From Treponema sp. (lineage in GTDB: Bacteria; Spirochaetota; Spirochaetia; Treponematales; Treponemataceae): a stretch of DNA of 42,674 nucleotides. Each line of letters begins with the position of its first letter. Positions within the stretch are counted from its first letter, which is position 1. This document shows, piece after piece, positions 31,769-40,070 of the stretch. The DNA lies in contig JAKSTJ010000022.1 in the NCBI GenBank assembly GCA_024402635.1, positions 1-42,674 of the forward strand. Direction: 5' to 3'. The notes below the pieces were generated by a model, which was given only the letters and a program-made list of their open reading frames with translations, was not told where the DNA came from and did not search any database. A program made the position numbers and the translations under genes.

Positions 31769-32698
31769 ATGTTTTTATTATTGTTTTCAAATGTTTCAAT
31801 CCTTCTTCTTTATATGTCAATTGGACTTATTCTTGTAAAGACCAGAAAAGCGTCTTTGAATCATATAAAATCATTAACAGGAATTCTTATTTATGTTCTT
31901 GGTCCTGCAATGATAATTAATTCCTTCCTAAAACTTGAATTCAGCTGGGAAGCATTTGCAAAAATCGGAATTTATTTTGTTCTTTCTCTTGTGGTTCAGA
32001 TTTTATTTTTCCTTTTGATTTTTGTTTTTCTTGGTCGTAAATATTCTGATTCAAAATACAGAATTCTTACTGTTGGTTCTGTTCTCGGAAATGTTGGATT
32101 TCTTGGAATGCACGTTCTTTCAAGCATTTTTCCTACTGAACCAATTGTTCTTTGTTACAGTTCAATTAATGTTATGACAATGAATCTTATTGTCTTTACA
32201 ATTGGAACCTATCTTATTACTAATGATAAAAAATTTATTTCTCTAAAAAGTGCAATTTTAAATCCAACTACAATTTCTCTTATTATTGCAATTCCACTTT
32301 TTATTTCAAATATTCATTTTCCAGCTTTTATTTTACAGCCTGTTGAATTGCTTTCGAAAATGAGTACTCCTGTATGTATGATTATTCTTGGAATGCGACT
32401 AGCAGATGCCTCTATTAAAAAACTTTTTTCCAGAGGATTTGTCTATATTACCTGTATTTTAAAACTTGTAGCTTTTCCAGTACTGGTATTTTTATTTGTA
32501 AAACTGATTCCAATGGATGATTCTGTTCTTAAAACTTCACTGGTTGTTCTTGCAATGACTCCTTCTGGAGCAATTATTGAATCCTTAGCTGAACTTCATG
32601 ATTGTGAACAGGATTTTGCGGCTAATGTAGTTCTTTTGACTACAATTCTTTGCGTAATTTCAATTCCTCTTATGTGCATGCTTCTGGTAAAAATATAA
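31769..32698 (+). CDS. AEC-family (auxin efflux carrier-like) permease
   Basis: 309 residues with about 10 hydrophobic helices in two inverted halves. Landmarks: MSIGLILVKTRKASLNHIKS, LGPAMIINSFLKLEF at the end of the first helices, MLxxMSTPVCMIILGMRLAD-like segment (LLSKMSTPVCMIILGMRLAD) and LVVLAMTPSGAIIESLAELH near the end. AEC proteins move malate, other organic acids or amino acids; the substrate here is unknown. No ribosome site; a -10 box lies immediately upstream. Ends 24 bases from the convergent TraX-like gene. Confidence 0.9.
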   Translation: MFLLLFSNVSILLLYMSIGLILVKTRKASLNHIKSLTGILIYVLGPAMIINSFLKLEFSWEAFAKIGIYFVLSLVVQILFFLLIFVFLGRKYSDSKYRILTVGSVLGNVGFLGMHVLSSIFPTEPIVLCYSSINVMTMNLIVFTIGTYLITNDKKFISLKSAILNPTTISLIIAIPLFISNIHFPAFILQPVELLSKMSTPVCMIILGMRLADASIKKLFSRGFVYITCILKLVAFPVLVFLFVKLIPMDDSVLKTSLVVLAMTPSGAIIESLAELHDCEQDFAANVVLLTTILCVISIPLMCMLLVKI

Positions 32699-32722
32699 AG
32701 TTTCTGGAGTTTTACGGTCAGT

Positions 32723-33508
32723 TTACCTTCCGCCTACAAGCATTCCTACGTTTCCGTGTAATGCCAGCCGTAAAAATCCAATTAATACAAGATGCAAAGG
32801 ATAATATAGATAAAAGAACCATTTCATTCCTTTCCAGGTTCCACGCTGACCATTGTAGTTTGCTATAAATGGTAAAACAATTATAACTCCAAGCTGAACA
32901 AAGGCATAAACTTTATCAATACAGAAAAACCAGACAATGGAATACATAAGGACACAACCCATCATTGAAATAATCTGATTTTTAAGATTTCCATAATTGC
33001 GGTTTATATACATGATTGAAATTACAGCAATACAACTCCAGTCGGAAGGAAAAGTAATTACACAAATTGCAAAAGTAATCAGAATCTTTACAAAAACAGG
33101 AAATTTACATCGTTCTTCATCAAGAACAACCAGCAAAACAACAGCCCAGGCAAGACTCCACATTACACTTGTCTGATTAAAAATTCCTGTCTTCAATGGT
33201 ATAAAAGGAATACCAAAAGCAAAATTATATGCAAAATGGGAAATAATTGCGAAAATAAATAATCGGCCTGCATATTTTTTTACATTGCGGGTATGCTGAT
33301 ATCCTTCTGCCACCATAAACCACATTGTTGGAGCTGTAAGACGACCTATTAAATGCAAAAGAATAATCCACCATTCATAACGATAATTTGGAATTTGAGG
33401 CCATAATACACAAGTTATATGATCAATTGTCATTGCAATAATGGCAAATAATTTAAGCTGATTTCCATTGAATCCTTTAAAAGATTTTTCATTTTCCAAA
33501 GTCTGCAT
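32723..33508 (-). CDS. TraX family membrane protein
   Basis: About 261 residues with roughly eight membrane helices. The family hallmark is at the start: GNQLKLFAIIAMTIDHITCV, then IGRLTAPTMWFMVAEGYQHT and KYAGRLFIFAIISHFAYNFA, and at the end FYLYYPLHLVLIGFLRL. TraX acetylates F-pilin in the F plasmid; chromosomal members in Firmicutes and spirochaetes are probably acyltransferases of unknown substrate. ATG at 33508 is chosen; an in-frame GTG at 33517 is also possible as neither has a strong ribosome site. No conjugation genes nearby. Confidence 0.88.
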   Translation of the reverse strand: MQTLENEKSFKGFNGNQLKLFAIIAMTIDHITCVLWPQIPNYRYEWWIILLHLIGRLTAPTMWFMVAEGYQHTRNVKKYAGRLFIFAIISHFAYNFAFGIPFIPLKTGIFNQTSVMWSLAWAVVLLVVLDEERCKFPVFVKILITFAICVITFPSDWSCIAVISIMYINRNYGNLKNQIISMMGCVLMYSIVWFFCIDKVYAFVQLGVIIVLPFIANYNGQRGTWKGMKWFFYLYYPLHLVLIGFLRLALHGNVGMLVGGR

Positions 33509-33546
33509 ATTTTTCACATTTTCCCATAAACTGATTAAGATTTTCT

Positions 33547-34956
33547 TTACAGTAAATAACCGTTCATTTCACCTTTGCCTTTTACTTCAACTTTGAACGG
33601 CCCCTGATACTGGAATATTTCTTTTGTCTGTACCCAGGTTGCTTCAGAAACATGAATTTTCATAGATTCACTTGTACTTTCCATTCGGCTGGCAACATTT
33701 ACTGTATCGCCCCAAACATCATAAATAAATTTTGTTTTACCAATTACTCCGGCAACAAGATTTCCTGAATTTATTCCAATTCGAATTTTTATCTGAACAG
33801 AAGATTTTTCATTAAAATGATGAACATCTTCTAAAAGCCCTTTTGCAAACTTAACCATTTTTATGGCACCTTCTGAACTCATTTCTGAAGTAAGTCCAGT
33901 TGCCGCCATATATGCATCTCCAATTGTTTTGATTTTTTCAATGCCTTCATCTTTTGCCCGCTTATCAAACAAAGAAACCAGTTCATTTAACATAGAAACA
34001 GTTTCTTCCGCAGTCATTTCGCTGCTCATTTTAGTAAAGCCTACAATATCTGTAAATAAAATTGTAACATTCGGAAATTTCTGTGAAATTGTTTTATCTG
34101 GATTGTCAGTTAATTCACGGGCAATTGGTTCAGGTAAAATATTCAGTAACAGATGATCTGCTTTTTCATTAGCTATTCGAAGCTCACGGGTTCTTTCTTC
34201 AACTTTTATTTCCAGTTCCTTTTTGTAATTTTCAAGAATTTCAACTTCTCTTTTATGTGCTGATTCAATTGTTTCATTAGAATCCAAAACAACGAAAATA
34301 TAAAGCACAATTGCCATAAATACTGTAGAAATATTTGTAAGATAGAACCCATGTGTTAACAATGAAAGCACAGATGAAATAATTGGAATCACAAGAAATA
34401 AAACTAAAGGAATACGGACTCTTTTAGAAATAATATGATAATTTAAAGAAATAAGAATAATCTGAACTATCATACATACTCCAGGAATGATTGTTGCCAG
34501 CATTCTACCCTTTGCCCGGTGATAATAATTCAGTTCATCATAAAAAAAGTACCAGCCATTAAATCTAGACACAACAAAAAGAATCACTCCAATCAAAAGT
34601 ACAGTTTCTGCTGATATTAATAACAATGTATTTCTTTTTAAGTTTTCTGATTTATGAAAGAACAAATCTTTTAAATACAAATTAAAACTATGCAACATTA
34701 ATAATGGAGCTAAATAATCTATTGATTTTGAAACAAGTAATATAAATCTTATAAAATCTCCAGGAACTCCATCATAAGCCAAATGAATTATAGGTGCACC
34801 AAGATAAATTACAGCACTAACTTCCAGCATAAAAATGGCAATTTTTCTTTTAATACATAAATTACTGGTAATCAAAATTAAGAATGCAATAAAAAAACAG
34901 GCGCCTTGTAAAAAAAGCATTATAAATCTTTGATAAGTAATTAAAAAGTCAAGCAT
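33547..34956 (-). CDS. Membrane-bound class III adenylate cyclase
   Basis: 469 residues from ATG 34956 (GGAAAGAG 9 bases upstream). Residues 1-235 carry six or seven membrane helices without a known ligand domain, followed by a coiled coil (AHKREVEILENYKKELEIKV) and the catalytic domain from about 285. Metal-binding Asp residues are in FTDIVGFTKMS and TIGDAYMA. The base-selecting pair is Lys in EKIKTIGD and Asp in YDVWGDTVNVASRME, as in adenylate rather than guanylate cyclases, and the transition-state Asn/Arg are in NVASRME. So it should make cAMP in response to an unknown membrane cue. A stable hairpin and two small ORFs lie upstream on the same strand. Confidence 0.92.
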   Translation of the reverse strand: MLDFLITYQRFIMLFLQGACFFIAFLILITSNLCIKRKIAIFMLEVSAVIYLGAPIIHLAYDGVPGDFIRFILLVSKSIDYLAPLLMLHSFNLYLKDLFFHKSENLKRNTLLLISAETVLLIGVILFVVSRFNGWYFFYDELNYYHRAKGRMLATIIPGVCMIVQIILISLNYHIISKRVRIPLVLFLVIPIISSVLSLLTHGFYLTNISTVFMAIVLYIFVVLDSNETIESAHKREVEILENYKKELEIKVEERTRELRIANEKADHLLLNILPEPIARELTDNPDKTISQKFPNVTILFTDIVGFTKMSSEMTAEETVSMLNELVSLFDKRAKDEGIEKIKTIGDAYMAATGLTSEMSSEGAIKMVKFAKGLLEDVHHFNEKSSVQIKIRIGINSGNLVAGVIGKTKFIYDVWGDTVNVASRMESTSESMKIHVSEATWVQTKEIFQYQGPFKVEVKGKGEMNGYLL

Positions 34957-34984
34957 TTGATTTTCTCTTTCCAATAATTGATTA

Positions 34985-35016
34985 AAAAAGTAACGGCGGA
35001 ACCTTTCGGCCCCGCC
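34985..35016 (-). terminator. Stable GNRA-capped hairpin before the cyclase gene
   Basis: Minus strand GGCGGGGCC-GAAA-GGTTCCGCC, 9 bp with two G-T wobbles and a GAAA tetraloop (34995-35016), then GTTAC and six T. Probably the terminator of the small upstream ORFs, or a leader structure of the cyclase gene. It is GC-rich in otherwise AT-rich DNA. Confidence 0.55.
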
Positions 35017-35042
35017 TGAAACTAACAGATCAGCAAAAACTA

Positions 35043-35204
35043 TTAATCATCCCCAAGGATTTTTATTAGTTCTCGCAAACGAAGAATTTCCTGCCAGATA
35101 TACTGGCGTTCTTCTTGTATAAAAACTTCATTAAATGACATTTCTCGATAGGCTCTTTCGTAAGAAATCAAATCTTTTTTGAGTTCCTCAACGAAGTCGT
35201 CCAT
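35043..35204 (-). CDS. 53-residue acidic protein, unknown
   Basis: MDDFVEELKKDLISYERAYR, then EMSFNEVFIQEERQYIWQEI and LRLRELIKILGDD: strongly helical, acidic, amphipathic, with no membrane segment. Its ATG at 35204 has only a weak ribosome site and lies inside the preceding small ORF, which has a strong one, so translation may be coupled. A hairpin with T run follows. Codon pattern looks coding, but no family is recognised. Confidence 0.5.
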   Translation of the reverse strand: MDDFVEELKKDLISYERAYREMSFNEVFIQEERQYIWQEILRLRELIKILGDD

Positions 35205-35281
35205 AAACTTACAAACCGATTTTTAGAAGAATTTCTGAATCTGTTAATTTCTGATACTTTTTTAAATGACTTAACTAACAT
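35168..35281 (-). CDS. 37-residue basic peptide overlapping the 53-residue ORF
   Basis: AAGGAGG stands 4-5 bases before the ATG at 35281, the best ribosome site in this stretch. The peptide begins MLVKSFKKVSEINRFRNSSK and is rich in Lys/Arg. It overlaps the acidic ORF by 37 bases in another frame. It may be a leader that couples translation, or the two may be one gene split by a frameshift. Confidence 0.4.
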   Translation of the reverse strand: MLVKSFKKVSEINRFRNSSKNRFVSLWTTSLRNSKKI

Positions 35282-35284
35282 ACT

Positions 35285-35522
35285 TTCCTCCTTATCTCGT
35301 TAAAGTTTATTTCAAATTAATATAATAATACGCAAAAAAATTTCACAAAAAAGTAAAAAGAAATTTTTTACGTATAATTGCCTTCAAATATGATAAACTA
35401 TAGTAGTAATATCTGTCTAGTGTAAAATTAAAACAATTTATTTAACTTTCTAATAATTTGTTATTTTGGTTTCCTTTTTTTTTCTTCATTGTTTAATAAA
35501 TAGTTTTACACAAGGAAAAAAT
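35285..35522 (+). promoter_or_regulatory. Upstream region of the TolC-MacAB operon
   Basis: About 240 bases without a gene. It includes the separated inverted repeat GTGTAAAA (35420-35427) and TTTTACAC (35504-35511), whose second arm touches the ribosome site AAGGAAAAAAT. No consensus promoter stands out. The right part is T-rich. Confidence 0.35.
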
Positions 35523-36941
35523 ATGTATAGAAACAGAATTATTTTACTTTGCGCAGGACTTTTAATAGGTCAAAATTATTTTTATTCTTTCGAACGGGTT
35601 AGTACAAACGACTTATTAATGTCTTATTTAGAAAATGACGCAGAACTTAAAAAAACTGCCATCTCTGCTGAAAAAGCTCAGTTATCTCTTGATGCAACTC
35701 AGATTAACAACGGATTTGATATTGAACTTTCAACAGGTAATATAACTATCTCTGCAGATTCAAACGGAACAATTTTCAGCATTAAACCAAGTGTTCAAGC
35801 CTCTATTCCAGAAGCTTCAAATCTGAAAATTTCTGCATCAGCTTCTTATAATTACAAAAATGACACTTCAGAAATCAAGGATACAAAAATCAGTACTTCT
35901 GTTGATATTCTAAGCAATTCTTCTCTTAACAGAGAAATTTCCTTATTAAAAGCAGAACGTTCTCTTGAAGAAGCAAAACGAAAACTTAAAAAACAGGCCA
36001 TTTCTGCAGAAAAAAATTTTTATTCTGAATTGAAATCCCTGTTAAATTCTACCAGTTCAATTATTAATGCTCAAAAAAATCTTTATACTTCCAGAATTGA
36101 TTTTGAAAAAATAAAAGCTCAGGGTTTTACTTCAAGTTCCAGTACTTACAGACTTGCCCAGACAAAAGTTCAATCTGAAGAACACGAAATTGAACGTTCA
36201 AGCCGTCTTTTAATTCATTCTTATGTAACTTTCTATAAAAAATGCGGCCATAATGTTTCTTTTGATGAAAAAACTGATTTTTATTCGCTGATTCCAGATG
36301 ACATTCCAGATATTGTTCCAATTGACGTAAATACTCTCAATCCAGATACATATTCCGAAATAGAAAATGCACTTTGGACTAATAAAATTAATTCCATGCA
36401 GAGAGATAATTCAAAAGATTATTCTTTAAGCGCAAGTGGAGGCTTTACTTTCAATAATTCTGCTACTTCATCAAATACAATTGATGCCGGACTTTCTTCT
36501 ACCATTAATGGAGTTGTACTTTCAACAGGAATCAGTTTTCCTATAAGCGACAGTTTTTTTCCTTCATTCAGTCTTTCTGCCTCGGTTTCGCCTAATTCAT
36601 TCCGTCAGAATTCTATTACAAAAAAACAGAATTCTCTTGCAGAAAAAGAAGAACAGCTTGCTATTGAAACTGCCCGATGGAATTACGAAATAAACAAATC
36701 AGAATGGATTCAAAATCTGGAAGATTTACTGTGGAACAAGAAAAATGATGAATCCTCTTACAATAATTATGTCACATTAGAAAAAGACATGGGAAGATAT
36801 TACAGACAGGGAATTATTTCTCAAAGTGAATATTATTCTGCCAGAACAAATCTACAATCATACACAGTTAAGAAAATTATTAATGCCATTGATTTGATAA
36901 TCTATAACGATAACATCTTAACTATGTTTATAGGGGCGTAA
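35523..36941 (+). CDS. TolC-type outer-membrane efflux protein of the MacAB-like system
   Basis: 472 residues from ATG 35523 (AAGGAAAAAAT upstream); the longer frame from 35466 lacks a ribosome site. It begins with a signal peptide MYRNRIILLCAGLLIGQNYF. The helical repeats are visible in NREISLLKAERSLEEAKRKL, KQAISAEKNFYSELKSLLNS and, in the second half, QNSLAEKEEQLAIETARWNY and EKDMGRYYRQGIISQSEYYS. The central part is Ser/Asn-rich beta strand (SLSASGGFTFNNSATSSNTI). It is diverged from the other TolC in this window. First gene of a four-gene operon with adaptor, ATPase and permease. Confidence 0.82.
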   Translation: MYRNRIILLCAGLLIGQNYFYSFERVSTNDLLMSYLENDAELKKTAISAEKAQLSLDATQINNGFDIELSTGNITISADSNGTIFSIKPSVQASIPEASNLKISASASYNYKNDTSEIKDTKISTSVDILSNSSLNREISLLKAERSLEEAKRKLKKQAISAEKNFYSELKSLLNSTSSIINAQKNLYTSRIDFEKIKAQGFTSSSSTYRLAQTKVQSEEHEIERSSRLLIHSYVTFYKKCGHNVSFDEKTDFYSLIPDDIPDIVPIDVNTLNPDTYSEIENALWTNKINSMQRDNSKDYSLSASGGFTFNNSATSSNTIDAGLSSTINGVVLSTGISFPISDSFFPSFSLSASVSPNSFRQNSITKKQNSLAEKEEQLAIETARWNYEINKSEWIQNLEDLLWNKKNDESSYNNYVTLEKDMGRYYRQGIISQSEYYSARTNLQSYTVKKIINAIDLIIYNDNILTMFIGA

Positions 36942-36942
36942 T

Positions 36943-37968
36943 ATGAAAAAGAAAAGCATAAAGATAATTGTTATAACTCTTGTTTTACTGGGAATTATTG
37001 GCGGAACTTTGATTATTCTCAGAAACTGTTTAAATAAATCCGAAGAAACCAAAACTGTATACACCGTAAAATCGGAAATTTATGAAAATATTATTGAAGT
37101 TTCCGGAACTGTTTCGGCTGCTCAACAACAAACATTACAGGCCCTTTCTTCAGGAACAGTTTTAGGAGTTTATGTAAAAGCCGGAGATTATGTAAAGAAA
37201 GGTGACATTATTCTTCAGCTGGACGACACAACTGAACAATACAATCTTGAAAAACATGATTATGATATGGCTGTTACAAGAATTACAGGTTCTGCAAAAG
37301 AATTAAAACTTAAACAAACCCAAAGACTTTCATTAGTTCAGAAAATTGCTGATAGAAAAGTTCGTGCGGCATTTGACGGTTTTATTGCTGCTCTTGATGT
37401 TTCAGTTGGAGATTCTCTTGAACCTAAAGATTCTGTTGGAACTCTTGTAAATGCTGATTATCTGACTGCTGAAGTTGAAATTCCTGAAACTGATGTTGCA
37501 AAACTGGTAGCTGGTCAAAAAGTTGAATTGAAATTTGCCAGTTATAATGAACCCGTTTATGGTTATGTAGAAAGCTGGCCTGCTATTGGACAAATAACTT
37601 CCCGTGGAGCCACAATTGTAAAAGCCAAAATCCGTATTGATGAATATCCTGATGTAATTCTTCCAAATTATTCTTTCACAGGAAAAATTCAAATTGAAGA
37701 ACCTGTTACAAACTTAATTGTTGAAAGATATGCAATTGGTTATGAAAACAAGGAACCATTTGTTGTTCTGGAAAAAACTGGCGAAAAAATTCCTGTAAAA
37801 ATTGTTCCATATGGAAAAGATTATGTAAAAATCCTGGACGGTCTTAATGGAAACGAAAGACTTATACAACAAAGTGCACCGGCAAAATCTGGTCAGAATA
37901 AAAACAGAAACAATCAGGGAAATATGATGCCTCCAATGGGTGAAATGGGCAAAATGCCTTCCCGCTAG
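36943..37968 (+). CDS. MacA-type periplasmic adaptor (membrane fusion protein)
   Basis: 341 residues, one base after the TolC stop. Membrane anchor IKIIVITLVLLGIIGGTLII, then the barrel-sandwich half VSGTVSAAQQQTLQALSSGT and VYVKAGDYVKKGDIILQLDD, a very short hairpin region, VRAAFDGFIAALDVSVGDSL, and a beta-barrel ending in YVKILDGLNGNERLI. The tail is Asn/Met/Pro-rich (NNQGNMMPPMGEMGKMPSR). The short helical hairpin is unlike the long one of E. coli MacA. Links the ABC permease to the TolC-like protein. Confidence 0.9.
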   Translation: MKKKSIKIIVITLVLLGIIGGTLIILRNCLNKSEETKTVYTVKSEIYENIIEVSGTVSAAQQQTLQALSSGTVLGVYVKAGDYVKKGDIILQLDDTTEQYNLEKHDYDMAVTRITGSAKELKLKQTQRLSLVQKIADRKVRAAFDGFIAALDVSVGDSLEPKDSVGTLVNADYLTAEVEIPETDVAKLVAGQKVELKFASYNEPVYGYVESWPAIGQITSRGATIVKAKIRIDEYPDVILPNYSFTGKIQIEEPVTNLIVERYAIGYENKEPFVVLEKTGEKIPVKIVPYGKDYVKILDGLNGNERLIQQSAPAKSGQNKNRNNQGNMMPPMGEMGKMPSR

Positions 37969-37995
37969 TTTCTTACATTTGAAAAAGGATTCTTT

Positions 37996-38679
37996 ATGAG
38001 TAATACCGTTGTAAAAGTTGAAAATGTTATCAGAACATACAAAATGGGTGATAATGAAGTTCAGGCATTAAAAGGAATCAGTTTTGAAATTAAACAGGGA
38101 GAATTTCTTGCAATAATGGGACCTTCCGGCTCAGGAAAATCTACCTGTATGAATATGATTGGTTGTCTCGACCGGCCAACTTCAGGACTGGTAGAAATAA
38201 ATGGAAAATTAACATCAAAAATGTCGGAAAAAGAACTGGCTGTTTTACGAAATAAAACAATTGGTTTTGTATTCCAGCAGTATCATCTTATTCCAGGAAT
38301 GACTGTTCTTGAAAATGTAATGCTTCCTCTTAAATATCAGAAAATTGAAAAATCTCAAAGAAAAAATCTTGCAGAAAAAGCTTTAGATTCAGTCGGCCTT
38401 TCTGATAGAAAAAATCACAGACCACATGAATTATCTGGAGGACAAAAACAAAGGGTTGCAATTGCAAGAGCCATGGTTACTTCACCAAAAATTCTTCTTG
38501 CCGATGAACCAACTGGTGCTTTGGATTCAAAAACTGGAAAACAGGTTATGGAATTGTTTCGCCAGATTAATCAAACTCAGGGAACTACCATTATTATTGT
38601 AACTCACGATCCTGGAATTGGTGCTTCAATGGAACGCTGTATCAGAATTTTTGACGGTTTAATTCAAGAAGGAGTGTAA
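37996..38679 (+). CDS. ABC transporter ATPase, MacB/LolD type
   Basis: 227 residues, a complete nucleotide-binding domain: Walker [11 protein letters not shown]-loop [14 protein letters not shown], signature [15 protein letters not shown], Walker [14 protein letters not shown], and H-loop IIIVTHDPG. The EPTGALDS form is typical of the MacB/LolD/FtsE family. In E. coli MacB the ATPase is fused to the permease; here they are separate genes, as in many Gram-positive and spirochaete systems. Energises the permease encoded next. Confidence 0.95.
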   Translation: MSNTVVKVENVIRTYKMGDNEVQALKGISFEIKQGEFLAIMGPSGSGKSTCMNMIGCLDRPTSGLVEINGKLTSKMSEKELAVLRNKTIGFVFQQYHLIPGMTVLENVMLPLKYQKIEKSQRKNLAEKALDSVGLSDRKNHRPHELSGGQKQRVAIARAMVTSPKILLADEPTGALDSKTGKQVMELFRQINQTQGTTIIIVTHDPGIGASMERCIRIFDGLIQEGV

Positions 38680-38680
38680 G

Positions 38681-39868
38681 ATGCTGGAAGATTTTTTATA
38701 CGCGCTGCAAAGCTTTAAAAGAAATAAAACAAGAACTTTTCTTTCTCTTCTTGGAGTAATTATTGGAGTAGCTTCTGTAATCGTTATTACAAGTATGGGA
38801 AGCAGTTCTACAAAACAGGTTCAGGACACTTTTGGTACAGCCGGACTTGATGTTGTAAGCGTTACTGCAGGAAGAATGTACAGAGGAAGTTCCACATCAT
38901 CTATTGTTCTAAACGAATCATTCCGTGAAGAAATTTTTGATGAAATCGAAGACATAAAAAAAATCTGGTTCAAAAACAGCCTTAATGCAACTATGACTTA
39001 CGGAGAAGCATCTTCATCTGTAAATTGTACTGCCATAGAAACCGGTTATCTTGAAATGTATAATATGAATCTTGAATCGGGAAATTTCTTTAATGTTACC
39101 GACAATGTGGAAGGAAATCAAAAAATAATTTTAAATCATGAAACAGCTCAGGATTTTTTTCCGGCAGGAGACGCAATTGGAAATCATGTAAAACTTGTTA
39201 TGGACAAAGTTTCTTTTAATTTTGAAATAATTGGTGTGCTGAAAGAACAGAATTCTGTTATGGAAAATGGAGCTGCCTTTATTCCAAGAGGATTTTATTT
39301 AAAAAAAATAAATCCAAATCAAAATGCTGATACAATGATGGTTCAGGCAGTTTCCAACGAAAAAGCATCAGAACTTGTAACAAAAATTACCAATTACTGT
39401 ACAGAAAAAACAAATAATTCTTATGCCGTAAGAGTTTCTTCCATGCAATCTATGCTGGATCAAATGAGCGAAATCACCAATACAATGAGCATGATGCTTT
39501 CTGCAATCGCCGCAATTTCTTTACTGGTTGGTGGAATTGGAATTATGAACATTATGATTGTAACTGTTACAGAACGAAAGCAGGAAATTGGAATACGAAA
39601 AGCCTTAGGTGCCTCTCCTTCAGATATTAGACAGCAGTTTTTAATTGAATCTGCCAGCATTACTTTTATTGGCGGAATTATTGGTATAATTTGCGGAATT
39701 ATAATAAGTCTTGCTGTTGAATATGTTCAAAAACAAGCTTTTATTATTAATATAAATGCCTGTGTAATTTCGTTTATATTCAGCGTTGTAGTTGGTATTT
39801 TCTTTGGCCTTAATCCTGCCAGCAGAGCCGCAAAATTAGATCCAGTTATTGCGTTAAGTGGAGAATAA
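38681..39868 (+). CDS. ABC transporter permease, MacB/FtsX type
   Basis: 395 residues starting one base after the ATPase stop, with GAAGGAG upstream. Four membrane helices: one near the N-terminus (TRTFLSLLGVIIGVASVIVI) and three after a large periplasmic MacB_PCD domain (MSMMLSAIAAISLLVGGIGI, SASITFIGGIIGIICGIIIS, ISFIFSVVVGIFFGLNPASR). The FtsX signature MNIMIVTVTERKQEIGIRKA is present. By analogy it acts as a mechanotransmitter that pushes peptide, lipid or drug substrates through the TolC channel; substrate unknown. Last gene of the operon. Confidence 0.94.
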   Translation: MLEDFLYALQSFKRNKTRTFLSLLGVIIGVASVIVITSMGSSSTKQVQDTFGTAGLDVVSVTAGRMYRGSSTSSIVLNESFREEIFDEIEDIKKIWFKNSLNATMTYGEASSSVNCTAIETGYLEMYNMNLESGNFFNVTDNVEGNQKIILNHETAQDFFPAGDAIGNHVKLVMDKVSFNFEIIGVLKEQNSVMENGAAFIPRGFYLKKINPNQNADTMMVQAVSNEKASELVTKITNYCTEKTNNSYAVRVSSMQSMLDQMSEITNTMSMMLSAIAAISLLVGGIGIMNIMIVTVTERKQEIGIRKALGASPSDIRQQFLIESASITFIGGIIGIICGIIISLAVEYVQKQAFIININACVISFIFSVVVGIFFGLNPASRAAKLDPVIALSGE

Positions 39869-39911
39869 TTTTTTTATATATGAAGAAAGGGAACTCGTAA
39901 CATTAAAGCAA

Positions 39912-39940
39912 TTGACTATTTCTTTCTAAAGTAATATAAC
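39912..39940 (+). promoter_or_regulatory. carA promoter
   Basis: TTGACT (39912-39917) and TATAAC (39935-39940), 17 bases apart. Start predicted near 39946-39947, about 10 bases before the CGAGCAAGGG box. Confidence 0.7.
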
Positions 39941-39956
39941 TAGTAAGGTTATAAAA

Positions 39957-40021
39957 ACGAGCAAGGGCGTTCGTTCAATCAGGTAAACTGTTTTTTACAC
40001 GATTGAATGAACGTCTTTTTT
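39957..40021 (+). promoter_or_regulatory. carA leader hairpin with CGAGCAAG box, terminator-like
   Basis: CGAGCAAGGG, an 18-bp stem AAGGGCGTTCGTTCAATC (39963-39980) with GATTGAATGAACGTCTTT (40001-40018, three wobbles), and seven T. The 20-base loop contains a further hairpin GTAAA/TTTAC. Placed between promoter and carA, and built like the leader hairpins of asnB, amt and glnN. Confidence 0.75.
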
Positions 40022-40070
40022 TATATCCGAAACTGTGCAGATTCTGCAAAGATTTTTTACGGAGTTCAAA

